Of a stretch of 64,000 nt of DNA, positions 36,060 to 45,329 are shown in pieces. Under the pieces are notes generated by a model. It saw nothing but the letters and a program-made list of their open reading frames with translations, ran no database searches and had not been told where the DNA came from. Source of the DNA: Croceivirga sp. (GTDB lineage Bacteria; Bacteroidota; Bacteroidia; Flavobacteriales; Flavobacteriaceae); NCBI GenBank assembly GCA_028284285.1, contig JANQSA010000065.1, positions 57,713 to 121,712 of the forward strand, read 5' to 3'. The first letter of the stretch is position 1; each line of letters begins with the position of its first letter. A program made the translations under genes and the position numbers.

Positions 36060-36875
36060 TTGAAAGATGCATTTAACATAACACGACTTTACCGCCCTGT
36101 TCAGCCAACGGTTAGCGCTACAGGGCAAAAGGTATATTACCGGGAAGTAGCACCGGATAAAAGACTGCAAGATATCATCTACTGCTATTGGGAACTAAAA
36201 ACAACAGAAAGACTACAAGATCCCTTTACCTACAGGGTAGTCGCAGACGGCTGTATTGATATATTGTTTCAACTGGATAACCCTTCGGAAAATTTTGTGA
36301 TGGGATTTTCCAGGAAATACACAGAATTTTCACTTGACCGCGCTTTTCAATATGTAGGTATTCGTTTTTTACCTACAAAGTTTCCCACGCTTTTTAAAAT
36401 AGATGCCAAAGCGTTAAGTAATCGTTTTGAAAGACTTGAGATAGTCCTAAAAGAGACCTCAAACTTTATTACCGATAATTTCTCGGATAGCGATGATTTC
36501 CAGGCGATCAAAGACAAACTGGATGCGTATTTCATAACACTACTGAAAAATACCAGGGTAGTATTGGATGACAGGTTTCAAAATGCCCTGAATATTATTC
36601 TGAAAAACTTTGGAGCGATCCATATTCAAAGGGATTTAGACATAGGATTAAGCCCAAGGCAACTCAGAAGATATTTTGAGTTTTATGTTGGGGACACCGC
36701 AAAAACATTTAGCCAGGTGGTCCGTTTTCAAAGCGTTCTTAAGGCCAATCCATCCGCCCGAAGCCTGAGACAAAACAAACTATTCTTTGATTTGGGCTAT
36801 TATGACCAGGCCCATTTCATAAAGGAATTCAAAAGCTTTTATGGTGTAACGCCCGGCAAAGCCCTAGGAAGATAA
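36060..36875 (+). CDS. AraC family regulator (DUF6597-type N-terminus)
   Basis: A 271-residue regulator. The N-terminal domain (VYYREVAPDKRLQDIIYCYW, ADGCIDILFQLDNPS) is the DUF6597-like AraC ligand module. The C-terminal HTH pair includes FGAIHIQRDLDIGLSPRQLR and LRQNKLFFDLGYYDQAHFIK with GVTPGKALGR. The only usable start is a TTG at 36060: an in-frame TAG at 36051 excludes an earlier one and no ATG follows before the conserved domain. It may control the adjacent VOC gene or the dioxygenase-like gene. Confidence 0.87.
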   Translation: MKDAFNITRLYRPVQPTVSATGQKVYYREVAPDKRLQDIIYCYWELKTTERLQDPFTYRVVADGCIDILFQLDNPSENFVMGFSRKYTEFSLDRAFQYVGIRFLPTKFPTLFKIDAKALSNRFERLEIVLKETSNFITDNFSDSDDFQAIKDKLDAYFITLLKNTRVVLDDRFQNALNIILKNFGAIHIQRDLDIGLSPRQLRRYFEFYVGDTAKTFSQVVRFQSVLKANPSARSLRQNKLFFDLGYYDQAHFIKEFKSFYGVTPGKALGR

Positions 36876-36950
36876 GATGTCCGTTTTTTACAAGGATAGC
36901 ATTTTGTCAATGTGCAACTTTGCAGCATTGTTAACTTGAAAACGGAAAAC

Positions 36951-37331
36951 ATGAAACTCAACGCAGGTATTCTCACGGAAAAAATAGCGGAAAGCAAGGC
37001 TTTCTATACCGAAAATTTAGGATTTGGGGTGACGTTTGAAAACGAGTTCTACCTCTTGATGCACACGCCTAACCGACAGGCTGAACTTAGTTTTCTGCTG
37101 CCCTATCATCCGACCCAACAACCCTTTTTTCATAAACCATTCGGTGGACAAGGCTTGTATTTGACTTTGGAAGTAGACGACGTGGATGCGATGTACGACG
37201 AACTAAAAAACAAAGGTGTACCCATTAAAGTGGATGTAAGAGACGAACCCTGGGGCGACAGGCATTTTGCCATTGAAGACCCTAACGGTATTGGAATTGA
37301 CCTGGTAAAGTTTTCACCTCCCCAGGAATAA
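36951..37331 (+). CDS. VOC (glyoxalase/bleomycin-resistance) family protein
   Basis: A 126-residue vicinal-oxygen-chelate protein: MKLNAGILTEKIAESKAFYT, GLYLTLEVDDVDAMYDELKN and DPNGIGIDLVKFSPP show the two beta-alpha-beta-beta-beta repeats. I chose the ATG at 36951; an in-frame GTG 13 codons upstream seems unlikely. The metal site is only partly conserved (His in RHFAIEDPNG). The substrate is unknown. The TfoX-like gene begins 4 bases later. Confidence 0.85.
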   Translation: MKLNAGILTEKIAESKAFYTENLGFGVTFENEFYLLMHTPNRQAELSFLLPYHPTQQPFFHKPFGGQGLYLTLEVDDVDAMYDELKNKGVPIKVDVRDEPWGDRHFAIEDPNGIGIDLVKFSPPQE

Positions 37332-37335
37332 TGCT

Positions 37336-37608
37336 ATGGAGGAAACCGGAAGAAACCGTCTGAAAGGGGCAAAAAACATTGGTCCAACCATACTCAAACG
37401 ACTCAACGAAGTAGGCATTCATTCGTTAGCGGACCTGGCCGAAATAACCCCGGCGAAGGCTTACCAAAAAATATGCGCACGCCATCCGGACAGGACATTT
37501 TCCGTTTGTTACTACCTGTATTCCTTGGAAGGTGCGTTGCTTGATGTGCATTGGGATGACTTGCCAAAGAAGGTGAAAAAAGAGCTGCTTAAACAGGTGG
37601 GACGCTAA
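37336..37608 (+). CDS. Stand-alone TfoX C-terminal domain protein
   Basis: A 90-residue helix-hairpin-helix-like protein matching the C-terminal half of TfoX/Sxy: GAKNIGPTILKRLNEVGIHS, LADLAEITPAKAYQKI and YLYSLEGALLDVHWDDLPKK. The N-terminal half of TfoX is missing, so it is not a competence regulator of the gamma-proteobacterial type. Its role is unknown. It is translationally close (4 bases) to the VOC gene. The 140 bases after it hold no feature I can name. Confidence 0.85.
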   Translation: MEETGRNRLKGAKNIGPTILKRLNEVGIHSLADLAEITPAKAYQKICARHPDRTFSVCYYLYSLEGALLDVHWDDLPKKVKKELLKQVGR

Positions 37609-37748
37609 CAAAATCGCTATTTTAAAAGCCTCTAAGTCACCCTAGATACCTGCATAAGCCCTCCGGGGATACCCCAGAAGGGTCAACTCTTAGCAAAGCT
37701 TTGTGACCAAAGCTGTAATTTAATGCCGAACTTTGTCAAAAAGCAGTA

Positions 37749-38741
37749 ATGGTTAAAAAGAATATGCGACTGGAGGTAATGGAGGCAATTGCCCCAAAAG
37801 TGGAAGGATATATGGAAGATTTCCTTATCCCCATCAATGAAATTTGGCAACCTTCGGATTTTCTTCCCGATTCCCAGGACGATGATTTTTACAATGCGGT
37901 AGAACAACTAAGGGAAGAGGCCAAAGAACTCGGTTATGACTTTTGGGTGACCCTTGTAGGCGATACTATTACCGAAGAAGCGCTACCTACCTATGAATCC
38001 TGGCTAATGGATGTGGAAGGGATCAGCCAGCAGGAGGAGCCCAACAGCTGGTCCAGATGGGTTCGCGCCTGGACCGCAGAAGAAAACCGGCATGGCGACG
38101 TACTGAATAAATATCTTTATTTATCCGGACGGGTAAACATGCGGGAAGTAGAGGTCTCTACGCAACACTTGATAAACGATGGTTTTGATATAGGAACCGA
38201 TCGGGACCCGTATAAAAATTTTGTGTATACCAGCTTTCAGGAACTGGCCACTAATATTTCGCATAAAAGAGTTGGGCTAATGGCGAAGAAGAAAGGAAAC
38301 GCGCTTTTGGGTAAAATGTGCACCATTATTGCCGGAGATGAAATGCGCCACCATCTGGCCTATCGTGAATTTGTAAAAGTAATCCTTGAATGTGATCCCA
38401 ATGGCATGGTCCTGGCCTTCGCGGATATGATGAAGAAGAAAATTGTAATGCCAGCACATTTCCTTCGGCAATCCGGAGGAACCATAGGAACGGCTTTTGA
38501 GAATTTTTCCAACTGTGCCCAGCGATTGGGTGTCTACACTGCACAGGATTATATTGATATTCTCAAAAAGCTCAATGCCTATTGGAATATAGACCTTGTT
38601 AGGGGGTTGTCCGATGAAGCTGCAAGAGCCAGGGATTACCTGATGAAGTTGCCTTCGCGCCTTGAACGCATATCGGAGAGGATGTCTTTTCCCACGGATC
38701 AGTACAAATTCAAATGGGTGACCGCCAATGGCGTTTTATAA
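37749..38741 (+). CDS. Acyl-ACP desaturase
   Basis: A 330-residue ferritin-like di-iron desaturase (FA_desaturase_2). The iron ligands are in WTAEENRHGDVLNKYL and GDEMRHHLAYREF (two ExxH motifs), with the further Glu in FVYTSFQELATNISHKR. It should introduce a double bond into acyl-ACP, setting membrane unsaturation with ferredoxin as donor. The start is the first ATG (37749), preceded by a purine-poor leader. It is a monocistronic gene, convergent with the AsmA gene. Confidence 0.92.
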   Translation: MVKKNMRLEVMEAIAPKVEGYMEDFLIPINEIWQPSDFLPDSQDDDFYNAVEQLREEAKELGYDFWVTLVGDTITEEALPTYESWLMDVEGISQQEEPNSWSRWVRAWTAEENRHGDVLNKYLYLSGRVNMREVEVSTQHLINDGFDIGTDRDPYKNFVYTSFQELATNISHKRVGLMAKKKGNALLGKMCTIIAGDEMRHHLAYREFVKVILECDPNGMVLAFADMMKKKIVMPAHFLRQSGGTIGTAFENFSNCAQRLGVYTAQDYIDILKKLNAYWNIDLVRGLSDEAARARDYLMKLPSRLERISERMSFPTDQYKFKWVTANGVL

Positions 38742-38772
38742 CCTGATACCAACTCAACCACTTATCCCGATA

Positions 38773-41460
38773 TTATTCCACCGAATCCTTTTTCTTCCCC
38801 TTTAGCAAGCTTCCCAAAACCCCTTTGGCTGCCTTTTTAACGGCATTTTCGGTGGTTGAAGAGTCTGCCTCCACTGTATCCTTAGCCGTATTCCCCAATA
38901 AGCCTCCAAGGGCTTGGGTGACTCCCCCACCCGTTGCGGTGTTCGTGGAATCGTTTTTAGTGCCCCCCAGTAGTCCCCCGATCAAATCCCTGGCTTTGTC
39001 TTTGCCCTGATTCAGCAATTTTTGTTTCTGGATCTCCACCAACTGTGCTGTCAGGTTCTTTACCCCGGAAGTTAAATCCGTAGTTACTTTGGGACTGGTA
39101 TAATTTCCCCCGATGTTGGCGGTCACAGGAATGGTGAGGTCGTTCAAACTTTCATCCTGAATTTTGGCTATAAGGTCTGTAACCTCATCCCCCAAATACT
39201 TCGCCGGAACATCCAGCGTGGCCTGGTACTGCAATTGCTTATCAAAAGTGTGGCTACCCGATACATTGACCACCACGTCCTGATAATTTATTTTAAACGG
39301 TTGTACCGCTACCTTACCCCCTTCAAAAGATAAGGCGGTCTTCAGGTCCTTCAGGTTCAGTTTTTCCATATCAATAAACCTGAGCTGGCCATCCAGAGCG
39401 GACAGTAAAGGGGCATTTTGGGTCTCTACCTGGGCCGAAAGCAATTGCGCCAATACATCTCCCGAAAGAGTGCCCAGGTTGGGGGTCATATCCTCCTTTA
39501 AATTTCCGGAGAGTTGGATATCGGTATTCAATCGGCCTTCCAGGGCGTTGGCCAGCGGAGCCACTACTTTAAAAAGATCCAACGCCTGAAAGGATTCACT
39601 TATTTTTATCGCATCCAATCCCATGGCCATATCAAACGTAGGGGTGTCTTCTTTGGTGGACACCTTACCGTTAAGATTGATCTTACCGTCAAAAACAGAA
39701 GAGCTAAGGTTTTCCAAATAGGCGGTCTCGTCTTGAATTCTCAATTGCCCGGAGACATCCTTTAACGTGAGGTTATCATACAGCACCGTATTCACTTTGG
39801 CCGCTATGGTACAATCCAAAAAAGAGGGGATCTTTAGCTGCTCCGAGGTTTCGGGTGCGGTTTCTTCCGAAGTAGTGGTTTCGGTTTCCTCAACCATAAA
39901 GTCATTTACGGCAAGGGTGTTGGACTGCAGCGTAAACTGTCCTTCAATATTTTCGTTGTTGAACAGATAGCCCAAAAGGTTATCTATAGCGCCTTTGGCC
40001 TGAAAATCAGTTTGGCCGGTTTTCCCGTCAAAAGAATTCAAAGCCACCCTTTGCGGGGTAAAGGTTACGGAAGCGGCATCTATGATCACCGGATTTTTCA
40101 TTTCCCCGGAACTGTAACGAAATCCGGTTAGGCTTGCCGTACCACTGGTTTGAGTTTTTTCGTATTCATGCTTTTCCACAGCATCCATAGCAAAGGCACT
40201 GGTAACATCCGCATTCAGTATCCCGGAAAGTGCATAGTCTGACGGCACCGGATAGGCTTGTGAAATATTGGCCAGATTAATGCGCCCGTCAGCATGTATG
40301 TTTACTTTGGGATTGCCTAAAAGCTCCCGAATCCGGGCATTGATATTAAAACGGTCTTCATCTATTTGAAAGGTCAACCGGTTAATATTCACATAGGTAT
40401 CTTCGGTTATCCCGGTTTCGTTGTTAATTTCGGTATCAATAAACACATTCCGCACCGCTTTGGGTAGATCGGGATATTGGAAGGAGGCATTTTCTGCATT
40501 TATCGTCACCGCAAAGGTGGGAATATGCTCCTCATCCACTACCCCTTTAAACTGCCCGTTTACCTCAAAGTTCCCGGTAGTCTTTACGTTTTCGATGTTC
40601 TTAGAATAGGCTTCCGGGATCACCGCTAAAAAATTCTTGAAATCCGAAGAGGGAGTGGTAAAAGAAATATCCACTTCCTGGTTCGCCTCATTCACCTTTA
40701 CAAAACCCTCGAAAATGAGCGGCAATTGGTTGATCAATGCCTTATTTTCCAGAAAAGAATATTTGTTTTCCTGTAAATCAATCCCAATCAGTGCATCCAG
40801 GGCTACCTTGTTGTTGTTCAAATATTGGGTACTGTCCATTTCAAACGACACCAGGGCATCCGTTTTGGTCTGCAATTCCGATTTTTCCAAAGACAGGTCA
40901 CCGGTACCGGAATGGTACATTTCCGTAATCTCCAAATGCATACCACTCGAGAAATCATCATATACTATCCTGGTGTTCGTGATACTATACTCCTCTAAAT
41001 TGAGCGTAAAACTGTCGGAAGCCTCAGCTTCTTCCGGCGCTGAATTGTCCGTTGTTTCCAATGCAATATCGTAATTGGCATTTTCAAGGGTATCTACTTT
41101 TATATGAAGCAGGGCTCCCTCAAGTGCCAGCTTTTTAATCCCAATAGGGTCATCAGCGCTTTTGAATAGCTCGCGTATGGAAAGCTCCAATACAATATCG
41201 TTAGCGGCAAACAAGGTATCTCCTTCAAAAGGCGCCTTATTCACCAGGGAAACCTGCTGTAAATCCACATAAGCATCGGGAAAACTCTTGATCAAACTCA
41301 GATTGGCCGACTCAAAATCCAAGGTAGCATTGATATTTCGATTGACCTTGTTTTTAATGATTGTGGCGATTTTTCCTTCGAGGAAAAAAGGCAGCGCTAC
41401 TAAGAGCGCAACAATTATAACCACAACAATTCCAGAGATTCGTAGGATTTTTTTCTTCAT
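38773..41460 (-). CDS. AsmA-family envelope protein
   Basis: An 895-residue protein with a short cytoplasmic start, one N-terminal membrane anchor (ILRISGIVVVIIVALLVALP) and a long beta-helical periplasmic body. The AsmA signatures are FDSANLSLIKSFPDAYVDLQ-like (seen as FESANLSLIKSFPDAYVD) at the N-terminus and LSGNLKEDMTPNLGTLSGDV near the C-terminus. Such proteins are thought to move lipids between inner and outer membranes. The C-terminus is low in complexity (DLIGGLLGGTKND, GVLGSLLKGKKKDS). It is followed 35 bases downstream on the other side by the queuosine transporter start region, on the same strand. Confidence 0.88.
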   Translation of the reverse strand: MKKKILRISGIVVVIIVALLVALPFFLEGKIATIIKNKVNRNINATLDFESANLSLIKSFPDAYVDLQQVSLVNKAPFEGDTLFAANDIVLELSIRELFKSADDPIGIKKLALEGALLHIKVDTLENANYDIALETTDNSAPEEAEASDSFTLNLEEYSITNTRIVYDDFSSGMHLEITEMYHSGTGDLSLEKSELQTKTDALVSFEMDSTQYLNNNKVALDALIGIDLQENKYSFLENKALINQLPLIFEGFVKVNEANQEVDISFTTPSSDFKNFLAVIPEAYSKNIENVKTTGNFEVNGQFKGVVDEEHIPTFAVTINAENASFQYPDLPKAVRNVFIDTEINNETGITEDTYVNINRLTFQIDEDRFNINARIRELLGNPKVNIHADGRINLANISQAYPVPSDYALSGILNADVTSAFAMDAVEKHEYEKTQTSGTASLTGFRYSSGEMKNPVIIDAASVTFTPQRVALNSFDGKTGQTDFQAKGAIDNLLGYLFNNENIEGQFTLQSNTLAVNDFMVEETETTTSEETAPETSEQLKIPSFLDCTIAAKVNTVLYDNLTLKDVSGQLRIQDETAYLENLSSSVFDGKINLNGKVSTKEDTPTFDMAMGLDAIKISESFQALDLFKVVAPLANALEGRLNTDIQLSGNLKEDMTPNLGTLSGDVLAQLLSAQVETQNAPLLSALDGQLRFIDMEKLNLKDLKTALSFEGGKVAVQPFKINYQDVVVNVSGSHTFDKQLQYQATLDVPAKYLGDEVTDLIAKIQDESLNDLTIPVTANIGGNYTSPKVTTDLTSGVKNLTAQLVEIQKQKLLNQGKDKARDLIGGLLGGTKNDSTNTATGGGVTQALGGLLGNTAKDTVEADSSTTENAVKKAAKGVLGSLLKGKKKDSVE

Positions 41461-41495
41461 GGCAGGAACTTTTTAGCAAAATAAGGGGAGCGGAT

Positions 41496-42203
41496 TCAAT
41501 CCAGAGTAATTTCTGCTCCTATTTTTAGGTTAAATCTTTTTCGTAAGAGATATACGAAAAAATAGAGCAAAGGGGTGTCCAGTAATGCAATTAATACTTT
41601 AAAAAGAAATCCGCTGATCACCAATCCACTGAATTTATCCCAAGGCAGAACGCCAAAAAGACATAACAGGCCCACCACAGTAAAGGTGTCTATAAACTGG
41701 GACGAAAACGTAGAAAAGTTATTTCGCAGCCACAGGTATTTGCCTTTGGTTAATCCCTTCCAAAAATGATAGATGGAAATATCAATATACTGGGCCGCCA
41801 GGTAAGCCAGCATAGAGGCCAACACCCCCAAAGGAGAAAGTCCGAATACCTGGATAAAGGTAGCATCGTCAATTGGGGAAGAAGGAATAGCCGGAACGGC
41901 ATTAGCGATAAAAATTATACCCATGGAAAAAAAGGAGGCAAAGATCCCTGCCGTTACCACCTGATTGGCTTTTCTTTTTCCGAAAATCTCTGAAACGAGG
42001 TCGGTGATCAAAAACGTAATGGGATAGGGTAGTATGCCCACGGAGATTTCAAACAAAGGCGCACCAAAGACGGTAACTTCCCCAAAAGGCTTCCAATAAA
42101 AAAACTTTTGAAAAATAAGATTGGAAACCACCAGGGAAGTGATGAACAAGGCCCCTAGGTACAAATAAATCCTAAAGGCAGCTTTGCTGTCTTTTGGAGT
42201 CAT
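41496..42203 (-). CDS. Queuosine precursor transporter (YhhQ/QueT type)
   Basis: A 235-residue membrane protein with six hydrophobic segments. The family signature FEISVGILPYPITFLITDLV, followed by SEIFGKRKANQVVTAG, is diagnostic of the vitamin uptake-like (VUT) family. It should import preQ0 or preQ1 for tRNA queuosine. It lies 4 bases after sppA on the same strand, which suggests cotranscription although the functions are unrelated. Confidence 0.92.
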   Translation of the reverse strand: MTPKDSKAAFRIYLYLGALFITSLVVSNLIFQKFFYWKPFGEVTVFGAPLFEISVGILPYPITFLITDLVSEIFGKRKANQVVTAGIFASFFSMGIIFIANAVPAIPSSPIDDATFIQVFGLSPLGVLASMLAYLAAQYIDISIYHFWKGLTKGKYLWLRNNFSTFSSQFIDTFTVVGLLCLFGVLPWDKFSGLVISGFLFKVLIALLDTPLLYFFVYLLRKRFNLKIGAEITLD

Positions 42204-42207
42204 TAAA

Positions 42208-43968
42208 TTACTTTATGTTCAGATTGTAAGGCATTCGGGTCTGAACACCTTGTTGTTGGGTCATTCGTTTCAGCGCTTTAAGCTGTTGATAGGTTTCTAC
42301 CCCAAGCTCTTCCTTGATGACTTGTTCCCCTATTTTGAGTTTTGCAGTGCTCAAATTGTCCATAAAGCGTTCAAAGTTGGACTTGTATTTCGGGTACTTT
42401 CGGATACTATAGGACGAAATACCAGCAAGTTCGGCCGCGGCCTCAATGGCCTGGTTTAAGGAACCCAGTTCATCTACCAGACCAATTTCTTTGGCCGTAA
42501 CCCCACTCCACACACGGCCCTGCGCTATTTCGTTTACTTCTTCTACAGACATGTTTCTGCCCTCGGCCACCCGCTCCAGAAAAGCATCATACGTATCCGC
42601 AACCTGTTCTTCCAATTGCTTTCTAAAAACATCTGTCATGGGTTCAAAGAAGGAATAATCCACCGCGTTGGTATTGGTCCCTACCTGCTCTGCGTTAATG
42701 CCTATTTCATTTGAAAATTCGTGGATATTGGGAATAGTGCCAAAAACCCCTATAGAACCTGTGACGGTAGAGGGCTCTGCATAGATCTTATCCGCTGCTA
42801 CGGCCAAATAGTAACCCCCGGAGGCTGCCACGTTCCCAAAGGAGACTACTACCGGTTTTTTTGCCTTGGTCAATTTTACCTCCCGCCATATGATGTCCGA
42901 AACCAAAGAACTTCCACCGGGAGAATTTACCCGAAGGACTACGGCTTTTATATCTTTATTTTCCCTCACTTTTTTTAATTCCCGCTGTAGGTTTCCCTGA
43001 CCGATGAAGTCCCGGTCCCCTTCTCCATACAGGATCTCACCCTGGGCGTAAATGACCGCAATTCTGTCTTTCCCGGTATTCAACCTTTTTCCTTGGGCAA
43101 CCTGGCCATACTCTGCAAGGGAAAGACGCTGTAGTTTTTCCTTTTCGCCTATCCCCAGTTCCGTTTTCAACAGTGCCTCGTATTCATCCCAATACAGTGT
43201 TCCGTCCAGCAAGCCGGAGGTCACCGCCAAATCCGGCGTACGTGCGCCCAAGGTATCGGCTATACGGTTGAGATCGGCTACCGATAGGTTCCGGGAAACC
43301 CCAATATCTTCCAACATAACCCCCCAAATAGAGGTAAGCAGTTCCTTTATCTGGGTTCGGTTCTCCTCGCTCATACTATCGGAAAGAAAGGGTTCCACCG
43401 CACTTTTATATTTGCCGTGCCGGATCACTTCCATGTGTATCCCGGTCTTCTCCTGTATATCTTTATAATACAACACTTCCGAAGCCAACCCTTTGAAATC
43501 CATTAATCCCTGGGGATGCAGGTATACCTTATCGGCAACACTGGCGAGGTAATAGTCCTTTTGAGAATAGAAATCCGAGAACGCATAGATAAATTTACCG
43601 GAGGCCTTGAATGCTGTGAGCGCTTCCCGTAACTCCTGGGTTTGCGCCAGACCCGTCCTTAAAAAGTTGTTTTTAATACTGATCCCCTTGATCCGATCAT
43701 CGGTTTTCGCTATTTGTATGGTATGCAGAATTTGATCCAGGCCCTGACCTTCCTCAAAAACGCCTGCAAAAGGATCATTTTCATCTGTACCAAGGTAATC
43801 ATATATCGGTTCGTTAAGGCTGACTTCCAGGATAGTGTTTTCCTTAACGACCACCCCTTCTCCGGCACTACCTACCAATGCAAAAAATACAAAGAACATT
43901 CCCATCAAGATCCCGAAAGCTACAAGGCATCCCAAAATTGCAGCCAAAAGATTTCGCAAAAACTTCAT
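42208..43968 (-). CDS. sppA: Signal peptide peptidase SppA, 67K type
   Basis: A 586-residue membrane-anchored serine protease (anchor at LLAAILGCLVAFGILMGMFF). It has tandem ClpP-like domains. The Lys general base is in DFYSQKDYYLASVADKVYLH in the N-half; the nucleophile Ser is in FGNVAASGGYYLAVAADKIY in the C-half, followed by STVTGSIGVFG. It degrades signal peptides left in the membrane. Length and both active residues are kept. A TATCTTTG element is 23 bases upstream of its ATG. Confidence 0.94.
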   Translation of the reverse strand: MKFLRNLLAAILGCLVAFGILMGMFFVFFALVGSAGEGVVVKENTILEVSLNEPIYDYLGTDENDPFAGVFEEGQGLDQILHTIQIAKTDDRIKGISIKNNFLRTGLAQTQELREALTAFKASGKFIYAFSDFYSQKDYYLASVADKVYLHPQGLMDFKGLASEVLYYKDIQEKTGIHMEVIRHGKYKSAVEPFLSDSMSEENRTQIKELLTSIWGVMLEDIGVSRNLSVADLNRIADTLGARTPDLAVTSGLLDGTLYWDEYEALLKTELGIGEKEKLQRLSLAEYGQVAQGKRLNTGKDRIAVIYAQGEILYGEGDRDFIGQGNLQRELKKVRENKDIKAVVLRVNSPGGSSLVSDIIWREVKLTKAKKPVVVSFGNVAASGGYYLAVAADKIYAEPSTVTGSIGVFGTIPNIHEFSNEIGINAEQVGTNTNAVDYSFFEPMTDVFRKQLEEQVADTYDAFLERVAEGRNMSVEEVNEIAQGRVWSGVTAKEIGLVDELGSLNQAIEAAAELAGISSYSIRKYPKYKSNFERFMDNLSTAKLKIGEQVIKEELGVETYQQLKALKRMTQQQGVQTRMPYNLNIK

Positions 43969-43990
43969 GTACTATTGTTTTATAAAGGGG

Positions 43991-43998
43991 CAAAGATA
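43991..43998 (-). promoter_or_regulatory. Candidate -7 element of sppA
   Basis: The minus strand reads TATCTTTG, exact to TAnnTTTG, with a leader of about 16 bases to the ATG. It is in the divergent 70-base gap shared with folK-dnk. Confidence 0.45.
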
Positions 43999-44038
43999 AC
44001 CATTGTACCTATCTTTTATTTACTTTGGGGGCTTTATT

Positions 44039-45184
44039 ATGCGTGAAAAAACAGCAGTATATCTCTCCCTGGGAAGTAATTTAGGTAACCGTTACCTTCA
44101 TTTGCAAAAATGCCTTTTTGCTTTGGGAAAACGATTGGGGCCTGTTACTCAGTTATCCCATGTCTACGAAAACCCGGCAGTGGGTTTTGATGGAAACGAT
44201 TTTCTAAATGCCTGTGTGGCTCTGGATACCCACTTGGCACCCCATGCGGTATTGTCTACCATTTTAGAGGTAGAGCAGGAAATGGGAAGGCAGCGTGGCA
44301 CCTCTGAAAACTATGAATCCCGGACCATTGATATCGATATCCTCTATTACGGCGAGGAGATCATCAGCAGTCAACAACTCACCCTACCCCACCCTAAAAT
44401 GGCAGAACGGAACTTTGTCCTTAAACCGCTATCGGATATTGCACCGCAGCGTTACCACCCGTTACTCAACAAGGACACCCGAAATTTATTACAGCAGTCC
44501 AAGGACCCCAATGCCCTGAAAAAAACAAAACTCCGCCTGTTCAAAGACCAAAAAGCCCTTTTTGACCAACTTCATTTTTTGGCTATAGAGGGTAATATTG
44601 GTGTGGGCAAGACCACTTTATCCAAAAAAATTGCCGCCCACTTCAATGCCAAACTGGTTTTGGAACGTTTTGCAGACAACCCTTTTCTCCCTAAGTTTTA
44701 TGAGGAACAGGAACGTTACGCTTTTCCTCTGGAAATGTCTTTTCTGGCAGATCGTTACCAACAGTTTACGGAAGACACCCGCCAGTTCGATCTTTTTAAA
44801 AAATTCATGGTCAGCGATTACGACATCTTCAAGTCACTCATCTTTGCCAGAATCACGCTTCAAAAAGACGAATTTGAACTGTACCGGAAGGTCTTTAATT
44901 TCATGTACAAGGAAGTGAAAAAGCCGGACATTTACGTGTATCTCTACCAGAGTACAGATCAGCTACTGGAAAACATCCGAAAAAGGGGAAGGGATTACGA
45001 ACAAAACATTTCCGCAGCCTATCTGGAAAAAATCAACCGGGGGTATATGGACTTCATCAAAGGCACCCCAGGGCAAACCAGTCTTATCATTGATCTCGAA
45101 AACCTCGATTTTGTACAACATCCGGAGGACTATGAAAAGGTACTGGAAACCATAGCGGATGCCTTATTGGAATCATTTTCTTAA
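44039..45184 (+). CDS. folK: FolK-deoxynucleoside kinase fusion
   Basis: A 381-residue two-domain enzyme. Residues 1-160 are HPPK (FolK): YLSLGSNLGNRYLHLQKCLF and the signature SRTIDIDILYYG. Residues 178-381 are a deoxynucleoside kinase: P-loop FLAIEGNIGVGKTTLSKKIA, LERFADNPFLPKFYEE, the DR(Y) segment LADRYQQF and the LID IRKRGRDYEQNIS. I chose the ATG at 44039 over an in-frame TTG at 44003. The fusion links folate synthesis to deoxynucleoside salvage and is, to my knowledge, recurrent in Bacteroidota. Confidence 0.94.
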   Translation: MREKTAVYLSLGSNLGNRYLHLQKCLFALGKRLGPVTQLSHVYENPAVGFDGNDFLNACVALDTHLAPHAVLSTILEVEQEMGRQRGTSENYESRTIDIDILYYGEEIISSQQLTLPHPKMAERNFVLKPLSDIAPQRYHPLLNKDTRNLLQQSKDPNALKKTKLRLFKDQKALFDQLHFLAIEGNIGVGKTTLSKKIAAHFNAKLVLERFADNPFLPKFYEEQERYAFPLEMSFLADRYQQFTEDTRQFDLFKKFMVSDYDIFKSLIFARITLQKDEFELYRKVFNFMYKEVKKPDIYVYLYQSTDQLLENIRKRGRDYEQNISAAYLEKINRGYMDFIKGTPGQTSLIIDLENLDFVQHPEDYEKVLETIADALLESFS

Positions 45185-45279
45185 GATAATTTTTTGTTTT
45201 TATTTGGATATCACCAACAGTTTTATTTTATTAGCATCCTGCAATGTCAGAAACTAACTAACTCAAACTATATGTTTAA

Positions 45280-45310
45280 CCCCCGGTTACACGACCGGGG
45301 GTTTTTTTTT
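45280..45310 (+). terminator. Terminator of folK-dnk
   Basis: CCCCCGGT (45280-45287) and ACCGGGGG (45294-45301) form an 8 bp GC-rich stem with a 6-base loop, followed by nine T residues. It is a textbook intrinsic terminator. Confidence 0.93.
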
Positions 45311-45329
45311 GCTCCGGTTTTTTGTACCC

